Positions 33,931 to 41,571 of a stretch of DNA of 50,427 nucleotides are shown one piece after another (the first letter of the stretch is position 1; the number at the start of each line of letters is the position of its first letter). The notes under the pieces are model-generated. The model searched no databases. It was not told where the DNA came from and was given only the letters and a program-made list of their open reading frames with translations. The position numbers were made by a program, and so were the translations under genes. Source of the stretch: Rectinema subterraneum (GTDB lineage Bacteria > Spirochaetota > Spirochaetia > Treponematales > Rectinemataceae); contig WESA01000015.1 in assembly GCA_009768935.1 (NCBI GenBank), forward strand, positions 1 through 50,427, written 5' to 3'.

Positions 33931-34862
33931 CAATAAATTTCGATTCGCCTGTATCGATTCGCACCTTCCTCGAAGCACAGGGGCTGGCGGTCAGCAAAAA
34001 ATTCGGGCAAAACTTCCTCGTCGACCGCGGCATGCGCGAGCGAATTATCGAGGCGCTCGATGTGCAGCCCGGGATGAGTGTGTGGGAAATCGGGCCCGGC
34101 ATCGGCTCGATGACAGAAATCATCCTGCAAAAAGGCGCGGACCTCACCACATTCGAAATAGACTACGGTTTTGTGCGGGTGCTGGAGGAGATGTTTGGCA
34201 GCGATTCTCATTTCTCGATTGTAAAAGGAGACATGCTCAAGACGTGGCGATCCGTGTCTGAGCGCCCCGATCGCATTTTCGGCAATCTTCCTTACAGTGC
34301 TGCATTTGCGATTATCGCTGACCTTTTAGAACAGGATTGCGTGCCAACGCGCATGGTGTTCACATTGCAGAAAGAAGCAGCGCGCCGCATGGCCGCTCGT
34401 CCGGGCACCAAAGATTATTCTTCTCTCAGCGTGCTCTGCGCGTCAGTGTGTGATGTGCGCATCCTCTTCGATATCGGAGCGAGTGCGTTCTGGCCTCAGC
34501 CGCGCGTGACGAGTTCTGTGGTGCTTCTTGTGCCGAAAAAGGATCCTGTCGCTCCCGAAAAGCGTAAGGATTTTTCCGATTTTGTTCGCGCTGCGTTTTC
34601 TTCCCGCCGCAAGACACTTCGCAATGCCTTGCATGTGTGGGCGCACACGCATATTCCTTCGATGAACGAAACCGAATTTGAGTCTCTGCTCGCTGCCTGC
34701 CTGGCGAAAATCGGCGCTCGGCCCGATGTCCGCGCCGAAGCTTTGCCTCCCCGACAGCTCTGGGATCTCTATGATCTCCTCGCTAGCGCCAGCAACAGCG
34801 CTAGTACCGGAACCGGCGCTTGTACCAGCACCAGCACCAACGCTAGCGGCAGCCCAGCCTAG
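33927..34862 (+). CDS. rsmA: 16S rRNA dimethyladenosine transferase
   Basis: RsmA (KsgA) dimethylates two adjacent adenines in the 3' hairpin of 16S rRNA during 30S assembly. The 311-residue protein has KKFGQNFLVDRGMRERI, the SAM-binding EIGPGIGSMTEIIL, and the family motif GNLPYSAAFAII (NLPY), then the C-terminal helical domain up to PRQLWDLYDLL. The last 27 residues are an unusual Ser/Thr/Ala/Asn-rich tail. The frame is open to 33528, but homology and the 4-bp overlap with comEC fix the start at 33927. Confidence 0.94.
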   Translation: MTINFDSPVSIRTFLEAQGLAVSKKFGQNFLVDRGMRERIIEALDVQPGMSVWEIGPGIGSMTEIILQKGADLTTFEIDYGFVRVLEEMFGSDSHFSIVKGDMLKTWRSVSERPDRIFGNLPYSAAFAIIADLLEQDCVPTRMVFTLQKEAARRMAARPGTKDYSSLSVLCASVCDVRILFDIGASAFWPQPRVTSSVVLLVPKKDPVAPEKRKDFSDFVRAAFSSRRKTLRNALHVWAHTHIPSMNETEFESLLAACLAKIGARPDVRAEALPPRQLWDLYDLLASASNSASTGTGACTSTSTNASGSPA

Positions 34863-34912
34863 CCTCATCGCTTCTTGCTGAAACCGCGCTATTTCTTTAT
34901 CATATTTCCGCA

Positions 34913-35269
34913 ATGAGCGAAGAGGAAGTAAAGCTGAGCGTCGTCGACGAAGAAGAAGTCGATACTGTCATCGGTTCTGAAATCGAATTCGATGGCGAGA
35001 TCGAATCTTCGCAATCGCTCATGATCAAGGGGAAAATCTCGGGCAGCATCCGCTGCAAAACCGAGCTCTATATCACCGAACAAGCAGAAGTGAACGCGAC
35101 GATCCACGCGGCCACAGTTGTCGTCCGGGGCAAAGTGCGCGGCGATGTCAGCGCGGATTCACTCATAGCAGTGCTCGATTGGGGTCATGTGGAAGGCGAT
35201 CTATCGGCGCCGGACATTTACCTCTCGCCGGATTGTTTTTTCAATGGAAAGACGGTTTTCACCTCATGA
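34913..35269 (+). CDS. Bactofilin
   Basis: A 118-residue polymer-forming cytoskeletal protein. After a short acidic N-terminus (MSEEEVKLSVVDEEEVDT) the rest is the right-handed beta-helix typical of bactofilins: IGSEIEFDGEIESSQSLMIK, then GKISGSIRCKTELYITEQA, HAATVVVRGKVRGDVSA. Bactofilins form nucleotide-free filaments on the inner membrane and often recruit murein enzymes. Its stop overlaps the next start by 4 bp (ATGA at 35266-35269), coupling it to a secreted TPR protein. Confidence 0.92.
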   Translation: MSEEEVKLSVVDEEEVDTVIGSEIEFDGEIESSQSLMIKGKISGSIRCKTELYITEQAEVNATIHAATVVVRGKVRGDVSADSLIAVLDWGHVEGDLSAPDIYLSPDCFFNGKTVFTS

Positions 35270-35949
35270 TGCATAAACGGCTCAAACAAGCGCATATTTT
35301 GGTCTTTTGTGTGCTTCTGCTTCTGGGCGGCGATATCGGGTATGTGTTTTCGCAAGCCTTGCCCTCATCTATTGCCGCTCCCTACGGGATGACAGGCTCT
35401 GATTTGCTCCGCATGAGCCAGGAAGGCAAGCATAACGAAGTCGCGCTGCTTGCTCCGGAAGTTCTAAGAAAAAACCCTCAGGATCTCGATGCCTATATCG
35501 CCTATGCGTGGAGCATGAACGCGCTCAAAGAATATACCAAAGCTCGGGATATTGCCCAGGGTGGCTATGCAAAGTTCAATGATGCACGCCTCGCCCAGGC
35601 GCTTGGCGAAGCGCTGTACTATCTTGGAGAAAATGCCGCAGCGCTTTCGAATTTTCAGGAATACCTCGCAAAATTCCCCGAAGGGAACAAGGTAGCGAGC
35701 ACGTATTATCTTTGCGGCGAGCTGTTTGTGCGAATGGGGAAGTTCAACCACGCGGATATCGCGTTCAGCACCGCGCTGCAATACAACCCCAGCAATGCCC
35801 GATGGTGGGAGCGCCTGGGCTGGGTTCGGGAAAAAACTTCGCGCTATCTTGCCGCGCTCAAGGCGTACGAACAGGCCATCAGCCTTAACCCCAGCCTTCA
35901 GGATGCGCAGAGCGGCAGAATGCGCATGCTCGCCAAAATAAAGGACTGA
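35266..35949 (+). CDS. Secreted or membrane-anchored TPR protein coupled to bactofilin
   Basis: A 227-residue protein with an N-terminal hydrophobic signal (ILVFCVLLLLGGDIGYVFSQ, about 11-30) and four or five TPR repeats, for example DLDAYIAYAWSMNALKEYTK and NARWWERLGWVREKTSRYL. It has no catalytic motif and is likely a scaffold at the periplasmic face. The 4-bp overlap with bactofilin suggests that the two work together in cell-shape or envelope organisation (inference). Confidence 0.82.
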   Translation: MMHKRLKQAHILVFCVLLLLGGDIGYVFSQALPSSIAAPYGMTGSDLLRMSQEGKHNEVALLAPEVLRKNPQDLDAYIAYAWSMNALKEYTKARDIAQGGYAKFNDARLAQALGEALYYLGENAAALSNFQEYLAKFPEGNKVASTYYLCGELFVRMGKFNHADIAFSTALQYNPSNARWWERLGWVREKTSRYLAALKAYEQAISLNPSLQDAQSGRMRMLAKIKD

Positions 35950-35969
35950 CCTTTAAGGAATATCGATAT

Positions 35970-37631
35970 ATGACACTGCTTCGCGTCGCGTTCCAGACAC
36001 TGGGATGCAAACTCAACCAGCTCGAGACAGAATCAGTCGCTGACCGATTTCTAGCAACTGGTGCCAAGATTGTGCCTTTCCATGAAGAGGCCGATCTCTA
36101 TGTGGTGAATACCTGCACAGTGACCTCCAAAGCTGAGCAGAAGGCGCGCCACGATATCCGTGCAGCGCTCGCAAAAGTGCCGCATGCGGTTGTTGTGGCG
36201 ACTGGATGCTATGCGCAGATGGAACCTGGCGCGCTGGCCGCGCTTGGAGAGCGCGTGATTGTGATTCCGGGCGACCTCAAAGCGAGCCTTCTTGCACTGG
36301 CCGAGTGGCTTTCCGAGAATTGGCAGGGGCATGGAGAGCTTTTGCACGCGGTGCAGGAGTGGCAGGAGGAGATTCAGTCTGCGGCTGGTGTAGCAGCAGC
36401 GGGCACGCCATTAGCGGCCGGCACAAGCTTGGGAGCACTAGTAGGCGCGCAATCGGCGCCCGTGAATGCTTCCTCTGTGCCTGGCACAAGCTTGGGAGCA
36501 CTACCCACAGACCGCTTTGCCTTCAACCCCGAACGCTTTGCCATGCACTCCCGCCCCGCCCTCAAAATCCAGGATGGCTGCAACAACCGCTGCGCCTACT
36601 GCCGTGTCTGCCTCGCCCGAGGGCCTTCGGTTTCGTTGCCGGCCCAGGAAGCTCTTGCCCGCGTACGCAAGCTTGAACAAGCAGGCAAGGCCGAAGTTGT
36701 GCTCACCGGCGTAAACCTCGCCCAGTACCGCGACAGCGCCCTAGGCCTCGACTTTTCGGGCCTCCTCGCTTTTCTCATCCAGGGGACAGAGCGTATCAAT
36801 TTCCGTATTTCGAGCTATGAGCCTGAGCGCATCGACGATGCTTTTCTTGCGGTATTTGCGAATACGCGTGTGCGCCCTCATATGCACCTCTCGGTGCAAT
36901 CTGGATGTACCGAGACGCTGCGCCGAATGGCTCGCCCCTACAGTGCCGAGCGGGTCCGCCGCGCGGTGCTCGACCTTCGGGCTAGTCGCCACGATCCCTT
37001 CCTTGCCGCGGATATTATCGCGGGGTTCCCAGGAGAAACCGACGCCGAATTCGAACAGACCTTCAGCCTCCTTTCCGAACTCGATTTTGCCTGGATTCAT
37101 GCCTTTCCGTTCAGCCCGAGGCCCGGCACCCGCGCCGCGGACATGAAACCGCGCATCCCCGAGCGCATTGCAGGCGAAAGAATTGCGCGGCTCATCGCCC
37201 TCGCGCACAGCGGCAAGCAATCCTACATTGAGCGCTGGATCGGGCGCGAAGTGGAGATGGTGGTCGAGCACGAGGGTTTTGGACAGGATGACGCGGAACA
37301 GTTTGACCAGGCCTTGACTCGGCGTAACGCTGACACCCATCGCGGTTTGCCTAAAGTTGGGCAGCCAGAAGCGGACAGTAGCTCTGTGATAGCTGCGCTT
37401 AGTAACTTGCGAATCATAGGCACCACCGAGAACTATCTCAAGGCGGAAGCTGTTCAGAAAGGATCTGGCCGCCAATCCGGCATTCCGGCTGAGGCATTTA
37501 AAACAGACCGTAAAGCTTTAGAGGCGCTGGGTTTGCGTCCGGGAGACACAGTCAGGATTCTGATTCAGAATGTTCTCGCGGACAATAACGCCGAAGTAAG
37601 CGCATTTTTTGTTGATACTTGGACAAGTTGA
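35970..37631 (+). CDS. mtaB: tRNA t6A37 methylthiotransferase, MtaB family, with linker insertion
   Basis: Converts t6A37 to ms2t6A37 using two iron-sulfur clusters. The N-terminal MTTase domain has Cys13, Cys49 and Cys80 (TLGCKLNQLETE, VNTCTVT, ATGCYAQ). The radical-SAM site is CNNRCAYC (204-211). The family's LTGVNLAQY, MHLSVQSG and GFPGETDAEFEQT motifs follow. At 553 residues it is about 110 longer than usual. One insertion (135-180) is an Ala/Gly/Ser-rich linker holding GTSLGAL twice, encoded by a 21-bp DNA repeat; another lies in the C-terminal TRAM-like region. The assignment to MtaB over MiaB or RimO rests on overall pattern. Confidence 0.88.
   Translation: MTLLRVAFQTLGCKLNQLETESVADRFLATGAKIVPFHEEADLYVVNTCTVTSKAEQKARHDIRAALAKVPHAVVVATGCYAQMEPGALAALGERVIVIPGDLKASLLALAEWLSENWQGHGELLHAVQEWQEEIQSAAGVAAAGTPLAAGTSLGALVGAQSAPVNASSVPGTSLGALPTDRFAFNPERFAMHSRPALKIQDGCNNRCAYCRVCLARGPSVSLPAQEALARVRKLEQAGKAEVVLTGVNLAQYRDSALGLDFSGLLAFLIQGTERINFRISSYEPERIDDAFLAVFANTRVRPHMHLSVQSGCTETLRRMARPYSAERVRRAVLDLRASRHDPFLAADIIAGFPGETDAEFEQTFSLLSELDFAWIHAFPFSPRPGTRAADMKPRIPERIAGERIARLIALAHSGKQSYIERWIGREVEMVVEHEGFGQDDAEQFDQALTRRNADTHRGLPKVGQPEADSSSVIAALSNLRIIGTTENYLKAEAVQKGSGRQSGIPAEAFKTDRKALEALGLRPGDTVRILIQNVLADNNAEVSAFFVDTWTS
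36420..36503 (+). repeat. In-frame 21-bp direct repeats within mtaB
   Basis: GGCACAAGCTTGGGAGCACT plus one further A is found at 36420-36440 and 36483-36503. The copies are 63 bp (21 codons) apart, both reading GTSLGAL. Eighteen of these bases recur at 25600. Confidence 0.85.
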
Positions 37632-37661
37632 TCATTTATTTTTGCGTTATGACTTGATTTT

Positions 37662-37674
37662 TGCAGAATCTGCA
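37662..37674. promoter_or_regulatory. 13-bp palindrome upstream of the lipoprotein gene
   Basis: TGCAGAATCTGCA lies 66 bp before the lipoprotein start, between mtaB and the envelope genes. It is preceded by TTGATT and may mark a regulated promoter. Confidence 0.35.
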
Positions 37675-37739
37675 TTACACTTGCCATTGTAAAGTAATTT
37701 TCATACTCCCATTCAATGAGATTGGAAGAGGAGGTGTTT

Positions 37740-38564
37740 ATGCGAAGCAAATATGTTGCGTATGCGGCACTACTGGCAATAATCGTATTGTTCTTTACCG
37801 GCTGCGATGCGCTTATAACCAATGTGTTCAAGGACGCGAATTTGGGACAACCCAGCGCAGCGACAATCCAGAATCAGGATGCGGCAACCCTGATCCAGCA
37901 GGCAGGCATTACATCCGGCGCAGTCTCGGATACCTTCATTCAGACTGTTATCAGCGATGAGACCACCAAGAATCAGGTTCTTGCGACACTCCAGGGCACA
38001 GTCGACACCGGAACGCCTGCAGAGGCACAGGCCGCGCAGGCGCTCATCCTGGATATCAAGCTGGCCGATATCGGTGCCGATGCTGTCATGGACAACCTTA
38101 ACGCAGCGGTCGGGCAGCTGGCGACTTTGGCGAATAGCAACGAGCAACTGAATCCCCAGGACATCATCAATGCGCTCCTCCCCGCGGAACTGGCAAACAA
38201 TCCAGCCAACCTGGCCAGTTTCATAGACAATCTCGCTGGGCTTGGAACGGACGTTGATACCTTGGCGCAAAAAATAGATGCAAATAATGGAACAGTCGCC
38301 GACGGCCTCGATATTGCAACTATCGCGCAAACGGCAGCGCTCGTGAAATTTGTAGAGATTGTAGAACCCGCCTCAGAATATTCGACAGGAGAAGCTATCG
38401 CAAATGCAGTGGAAGATCTGAAGAACGATTCCAATGCTGATGTTACAAAGTATTTTGCAGCCCAACCGGACATCGCCTCGCTTGCGGATAATACAACCCT
38501 GCAGACACTGTTTGATGCTGCCGGCCTGAGCGCCCTGCTCGACAAGATGAAGAGCGGCAGCTGA
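37740..38564 (+). CDS. Putative lipoprotein preceding UPF0164 barrels
   Basis: A 274-residue protein with a lipoprotein signal: MRSKYVAYAALLAIIVLFFTG then Cys22, a relaxed spirochaetal lipobox. The mature part is rich in Ala, Asp, Asn and Gln and is predicted helical; no known domain is recognised. GGAGG (37731-37735) supports the ATG at 37740; an upstream in-frame ATG at 37716 is rejected. It begins 108 bp after mtaB and is followed by two outer-membrane protein genes, so it is probably exported to the outer membrane with them. Confidence 0.75.
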   Translation: MRSKYVAYAALLAIIVLFFTGCDALITNVFKDANLGQPSAATIQNQDAATLIQQAGITSGAVSDTFIQTVISDETTKNQVLATLQGTVDTGTPAEAQAAQALILDIKLADIGADAVMDNLNAAVGQLATLANSNEQLNPQDIINALLPAELANNPANLASFIDNLAGLGTDVDTLAQKIDANNGTVADGLDIATIAQTAALVKFVEIVEPASEYSTGEAIANAVEDLKNDSNADVTKYFAAQPDIASLADNTTLQTLFDAAGLSALLDKMKSGS

Positions 38565-38593
38565 GAATCCTCTGACAGGAAAGGAGCAAATCT

Positions 38594-39763
38594 ATGAAAC
38601 GAAAAGCAATGATTTTCATATTGTTGATTATGGCTGTGCTGGCAGCGACCGCGCAGACTACTCTCCAGTTTACTAGCCCGATGCCGAAAGACGCCCGCTC
38701 CATGGGCATGGGGGGGGCTTTCCGCGTATTCAGCGAGGGGTATTCGAGCTTTTTCGGCAATCCCGCTGGATTTGCGGGCATGAGCTCGCTGACCCTGATT
38801 GACATGAGCACCTGGGCATATCTAGCGCCCACCTCCGAAAATCTCGGCCGCGTTCAGAGCATCATAAGCGGCAGCGCTTCCAATTCTGATATTCTGAGCT
38901 GGGCAGGCGACTGGCTTGCAAAGAACAATGGTCTCGGCGCCGGCGCATCCATAGGTGCCGGATGGGTAGGAGCAAAAGGCATATCCCTTGGAGTCAATCT
39001 TGTCACAGATGAGTTGGCGTATGGGAACTCGTTGCTTGGTGCAAAACTGCTCAGCACAACCCAGGCAAACGGCGTGCTTGGCCTTGCATACCCCATACAT
39101 CTCGGACCCGTATGGTTCAAGATTGGTGTCGATGGGCGGGTTTTCTACAGAGTACAATCGAAGCCAACGACAGGGTGGGGATTCAATACGATTCTCACCG
39201 ATTTCCTAAATGATACATTCTCTGCTTCTTCCCTGACATTGCTCGGCGGCTATGGCTTTGCTGCGGATGCGGGGATTATTCTCGGCCTTGGGCCTGTCAT
39301 GCTTGGATTCACCGCCCGTGACTTTGGTATGGAGTTCAAGGTTGGCGACTTCACAGCACAGGATGTTATCGACAAACAATTTAGCGCGCTACCTCTCTCG
39401 GGAACAACCACCGCTGCGCTCACTCCATCGTATACCGCGGGGCTCGGAATAAGGCTGTTCGAGAACGGCATGTTTGAGCCTTCTGTCTATGCTGAAGTAG
39501 ACAATCCGATATCGCTCGTCAGCAGTACCGATATACTTTCGGATGTATTGAATTCATTGCATGCAGGGGCCCAGCTGAGAATGCTGAGATTCGTCACGGT
39601 GCGCGGTGGATTGAATAAGGGATGGTATAGCTTGGGAGCAGGCATCGATCTTGCATTTGTTGAGATCGACGCTGCCATCTTTACTGAAGAACTTGGGCTG
39701 TATGCCGGAGATAAAGGGAGAAGCGGCATTTCGGTGCAGGCTGCGATTCGATTTGGCCGCTGA
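38594..39763 (+). CDS. UPF0164 (FadL-like) outer-membrane beta-barrel protein A
   Basis: A 389-residue protein with signal peptide 1-20 (ending LAATAQ). The beta-strand-rich body has alternating hydrophobic residues and ends in an aromatic-containing AAIRFGR strand. The opening of the mature part, MPKDARSMGMGGAFRVFSEG, then SSFFGNPAGFAG, is the signature of the UPF0164 family of treponemes, which is thought to form FadL-like channels for hydrophobic nutrients. Its paralog 300 bp downstream has the same opening. AAAGGAG lies before the ATG at 38594. Confidence 0.85.
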   Translation: MKRKAMIFILLIMAVLAATAQTTLQFTSPMPKDARSMGMGGAFRVFSEGYSSFFGNPAGFAGMSSLTLIDMSTWAYLAPTSENLGRVQSIISGSASNSDILSWAGDWLAKNNGLGAGASIGAGWVGAKGISLGVNLVTDELAYGNSLLGAKLLSTTQANGVLGLAYPIHLGPVWFKIGVDGRVFYRVQSKPTTGWGFNTILTDFLNDTFSASSLTLLGGYGFAADAGIILGLGPVMLGFTARDFGMEFKVGDFTAQDVIDKQFSALPLSGTTTAALTPSYTAGLGIRLFENGMFEPSVYAEVDNPISLVSSTDILSDVLNSLHAGAQLRMLRFVTVRGGLNKGWYSLGAGIDLAFVEIDAAIFTEELGLYAGDKGRSGISVQAAIRFGR

Positions 39764-39821
39764 AACGGTTGCTTACAGATCAATGGTATAATAGCAAAGT
39801 AGAAAGAATAGTGATTTTAGA

Positions 39822-39860
39822 ACAACAAGCCGCTGGTGCGATGGGCCAGCGGCTTGTTGT
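39822..39860 (+). terminator. Strong hairpin between the two UPF0164 genes
   Basis: ACAACAAGCCGCTGG (39822-39836) and CCAGCGGCTTGTTGT (39846-39860) form a perfect 15-bp stem with a 9-nt loop. No long T-run follows, only ATGTTTCTCC and later TTTTTTTT-rich sequence. TATAAT at 39787-39792 lies 30 bp upstream, so a short transcript ending here is possible. The rest of the 300-bp gap (39764-40066) shows no gene. Confidence 0.6.
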
Positions 39861-40066
39861 ATGTTTCTCCATGCTTTTTTTTGCATTTGTGCAGCTGTTT
39901 CATCCGATATTATAATTGTGCAGTAAATACCGATGCCACACAGATCCCGCTAGCAAGCTGGCTATTGATTGCTGTGTGGTAATGTGGCTGTTGATGTGCC
40001 GGCCGAGAGCGTTTCGAGGACGATGGCCGCTCATCATTATAAAGTCATGTGGTTTGGAGGACTTGT

Positions 40067-41233
40067 GTGGAATATCGAGTGAACCGGGCAGTAGCGATAA
40101 TGGCTTTGGCAATGCTGTCCTCTTTCAGCCTTGCCGCCCAGACGGTTGTGCCAGGACTTTTGCCCAAGGATGCACGGTCCATGGGTATGGGCGGTTCTTT
40201 CAAGGTTTTCGCGGAAGGATACAGCTCGCTATGGGGCAATCCTGCGGGGCTCGCAGCCAGGGGTTCGCTCACGGTTGCGGACAGCGCAACCTGGGCCTAT
40301 GTACAGCCCACACCGCTCAATATTAAAAATATAATTCGTGTTTTGGGCCAGCAGGCGACACACGATGAGTCCGTTGCTACTCTCGATGGACTCATCAATG
40401 AAAATGACTTTGGCATGGGCGAGAGCCTTGGTTTTGGTTGGACAGGGAATGGTCTTGGTCTTGGTCTGACATCTATCGTGGATGCGTTGGTGACAGGCGA
40501 TGCGCTTGCTGGCTCCAAGCTCGCAATAACAAGCCAGACAAATGCTGTGTTGGGAATGGCTTGGCCTGTCAATCTTGGTCCATTTGGGATCAGGATTGGT
40601 GCGAGTGCCCGCGGATTTTACAGAATTGAGACACTTCCCGGCGGCTGGCCGTTTGATTCGCTGGCAGAAGCTGCTCTGAACAGGCAAGACCTATATTCTA
40701 TTATAAAGGTCTATAATGTGCAGGGAGGATTTGGTATTGCCATCGATGCGGGCGCGACGTTTTCTATCGGGCCATTTTCGATAGGGCTCATGATGCGGGA
40801 CTATGGTGACAAATTTGCAATGAATGAATCAACTATCGAAGATATCGCAAACTCCTTCATGGTTCCTTCAGGAGGAATAGATACCTATGTGTTTAAACCT
40901 GTGTACACGGCAGGGCTCGCATTAAAACTTTACCAGGATTTTCTGTTCTCCCCTTCGTTTTATGTCGAAGCTGATGATCCGCTTGCGCTCTTTCCCTTGG
41001 TTACCAGAGATATCGACGCGATGTTTTCAAGGCTCCATATAGGGGTGGATCTGAAGTTCCTTAAATTCATCTCGTTGCGTGCGGGCTTCAATCAGGGCTT
41101 GTTTTCGTTCGGGGCAGGGCTTGATCTCATTATTCTTGAAGTCGACGCAGCACTGTTCAGCGAGCCTATCAGCGCTGCGGGAGGTCGCATCGGTAGGACC
41201 GGTATAGCGTTGCAAGGCGCAATTCGATTCTGA
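40067..41233 (+). CDS. UPF0164 (FadL-like) outer-membrane beta-barrel protein B
   Basis: Paralog of the gene at 38594 with the same opening (LPKDARSMGMGGSFKVFAEG, then SSLWGNPAGLAARG) and the same final strand ending IALQGAIRF. A signal peptide (AVAIMALAMLSSFSLAAQ) precedes the mature part. GGAGG (40056-40060) lies 6 nt before a GTG at 40067, which is taken as the start; an upstream in-frame GTG at 40049 overlaps this site and is less likely. The pair probably arose by tandem duplication, but the two have diverged considerably in the middle. Confidence 0.84.
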   Translation: MEYRVNRAVAIMALAMLSSFSLAAQTVVPGLLPKDARSMGMGGSFKVFAEGYSSLWGNPAGLAARGSLTVADSATWAYVQPTPLNIKNIIRVLGQQATHDESVATLDGLINENDFGMGESLGFGWTGNGLGLGLTSIVDALVTGDALAGSKLAITSQTNAVLGMAWPVNLGPFGIRIGASARGFYRIETLPGGWPFDSLAEAALNRQDLYSIIKVYNVQGGFGIAIDAGATFSIGPFSIGLMMRDYGDKFAMNESTIEDIANSFMVPSGGIDTYVFKPVYTAGLALKLYQDFLFSPSFYVEADDPLALFPLVTRDIDAMFSRLHIGVDLKFLKFISLRAGFNQGLFSFGAGLDLIILEVDAALFSEPISAAGGRIGRTGIALQGAIRF

Positions 41234-41244
41234 TGGAAGGAATA

Positions 41245-41273
41245 TTGACATTTGGCGCTGATTTCGCTAGTGT
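41245..41273 (+). promoter_or_regulatory. Predicted promoter of tRNA-Lys
   Basis: A perfect TTGACA (41245-41250), a 17-bp spacer, and TAGTGT (41268-41273), about 87 bp before the mature tRNA. Confidence 0.55.
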
Positions 41274-41359
41274 AACAACCCGCGGCGGGTGGGTGCAGGT
41301 TGTACAGCTTTAGCCGCAGCCGGCTTGTGGGGAAGCGCACTTGCCCGGCAATTGCGCGT

Positions 41360-41432
41360 GGGCCGCTAGCTCAGTTGGCAGAGCAACGCCCTTTTAAGGC
41401 GTGGGTCCCCAGTTCGATCCTGGGGCGGCTCA
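41360..41432 (+). tRNA. tRNA-Lys (anticodon UUU)
   Basis: Full cloverleaf: acceptor GGGCCGC with GCGGCTC (one G-U pair), D arm CTAGCTCAGTTGGCAGAGC, anticodon stem CGCCC/GGGCG-like around loop CTTTTAA with TTT, T arm CCCCAGTTCGATCCTGGGG, discriminator A at 41432. The CCA end is not encoded. Confidence 0.93.
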
Positions 41433-41460
41433 TTTCTAATATCTTTTATTATAAGCAATT

Positions 41461-41494
41461 AGCCGCCTTCGCAAGGGCGGCTTATTTGTTTTTT
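41461..41494 (+). terminator. Rho-independent terminator of tRNA-Lys
   Basis: AGCCGCC and GGCGGCT pair around a short TTCGCAAG loop, followed by TTATTTGTTTTTT. It starts 28 bp after the tRNA. Confidence 0.8.
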
Positions 41495-41555
41495 GGGGAT
41501 ATGAGAATTTTCTATGAGAAAGGGTCAGTCCGCAAAGCAAAAAAAGTTAAAAAAC

Positions 41556-41568
41556 GGGGTCAGACCCC
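41556..41568. repeat. GGGGTCAGACCCC palindrome, copy 7
   Basis: Core flanked by TTAAAAAAC and GATTTAAAT. It abuts the 3' end of malQ, whose stop (41572-41574, minus strand) lies within the flanking A/T arm. Confidence 0.87.
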
Positions 41569-41571
41569 GAT

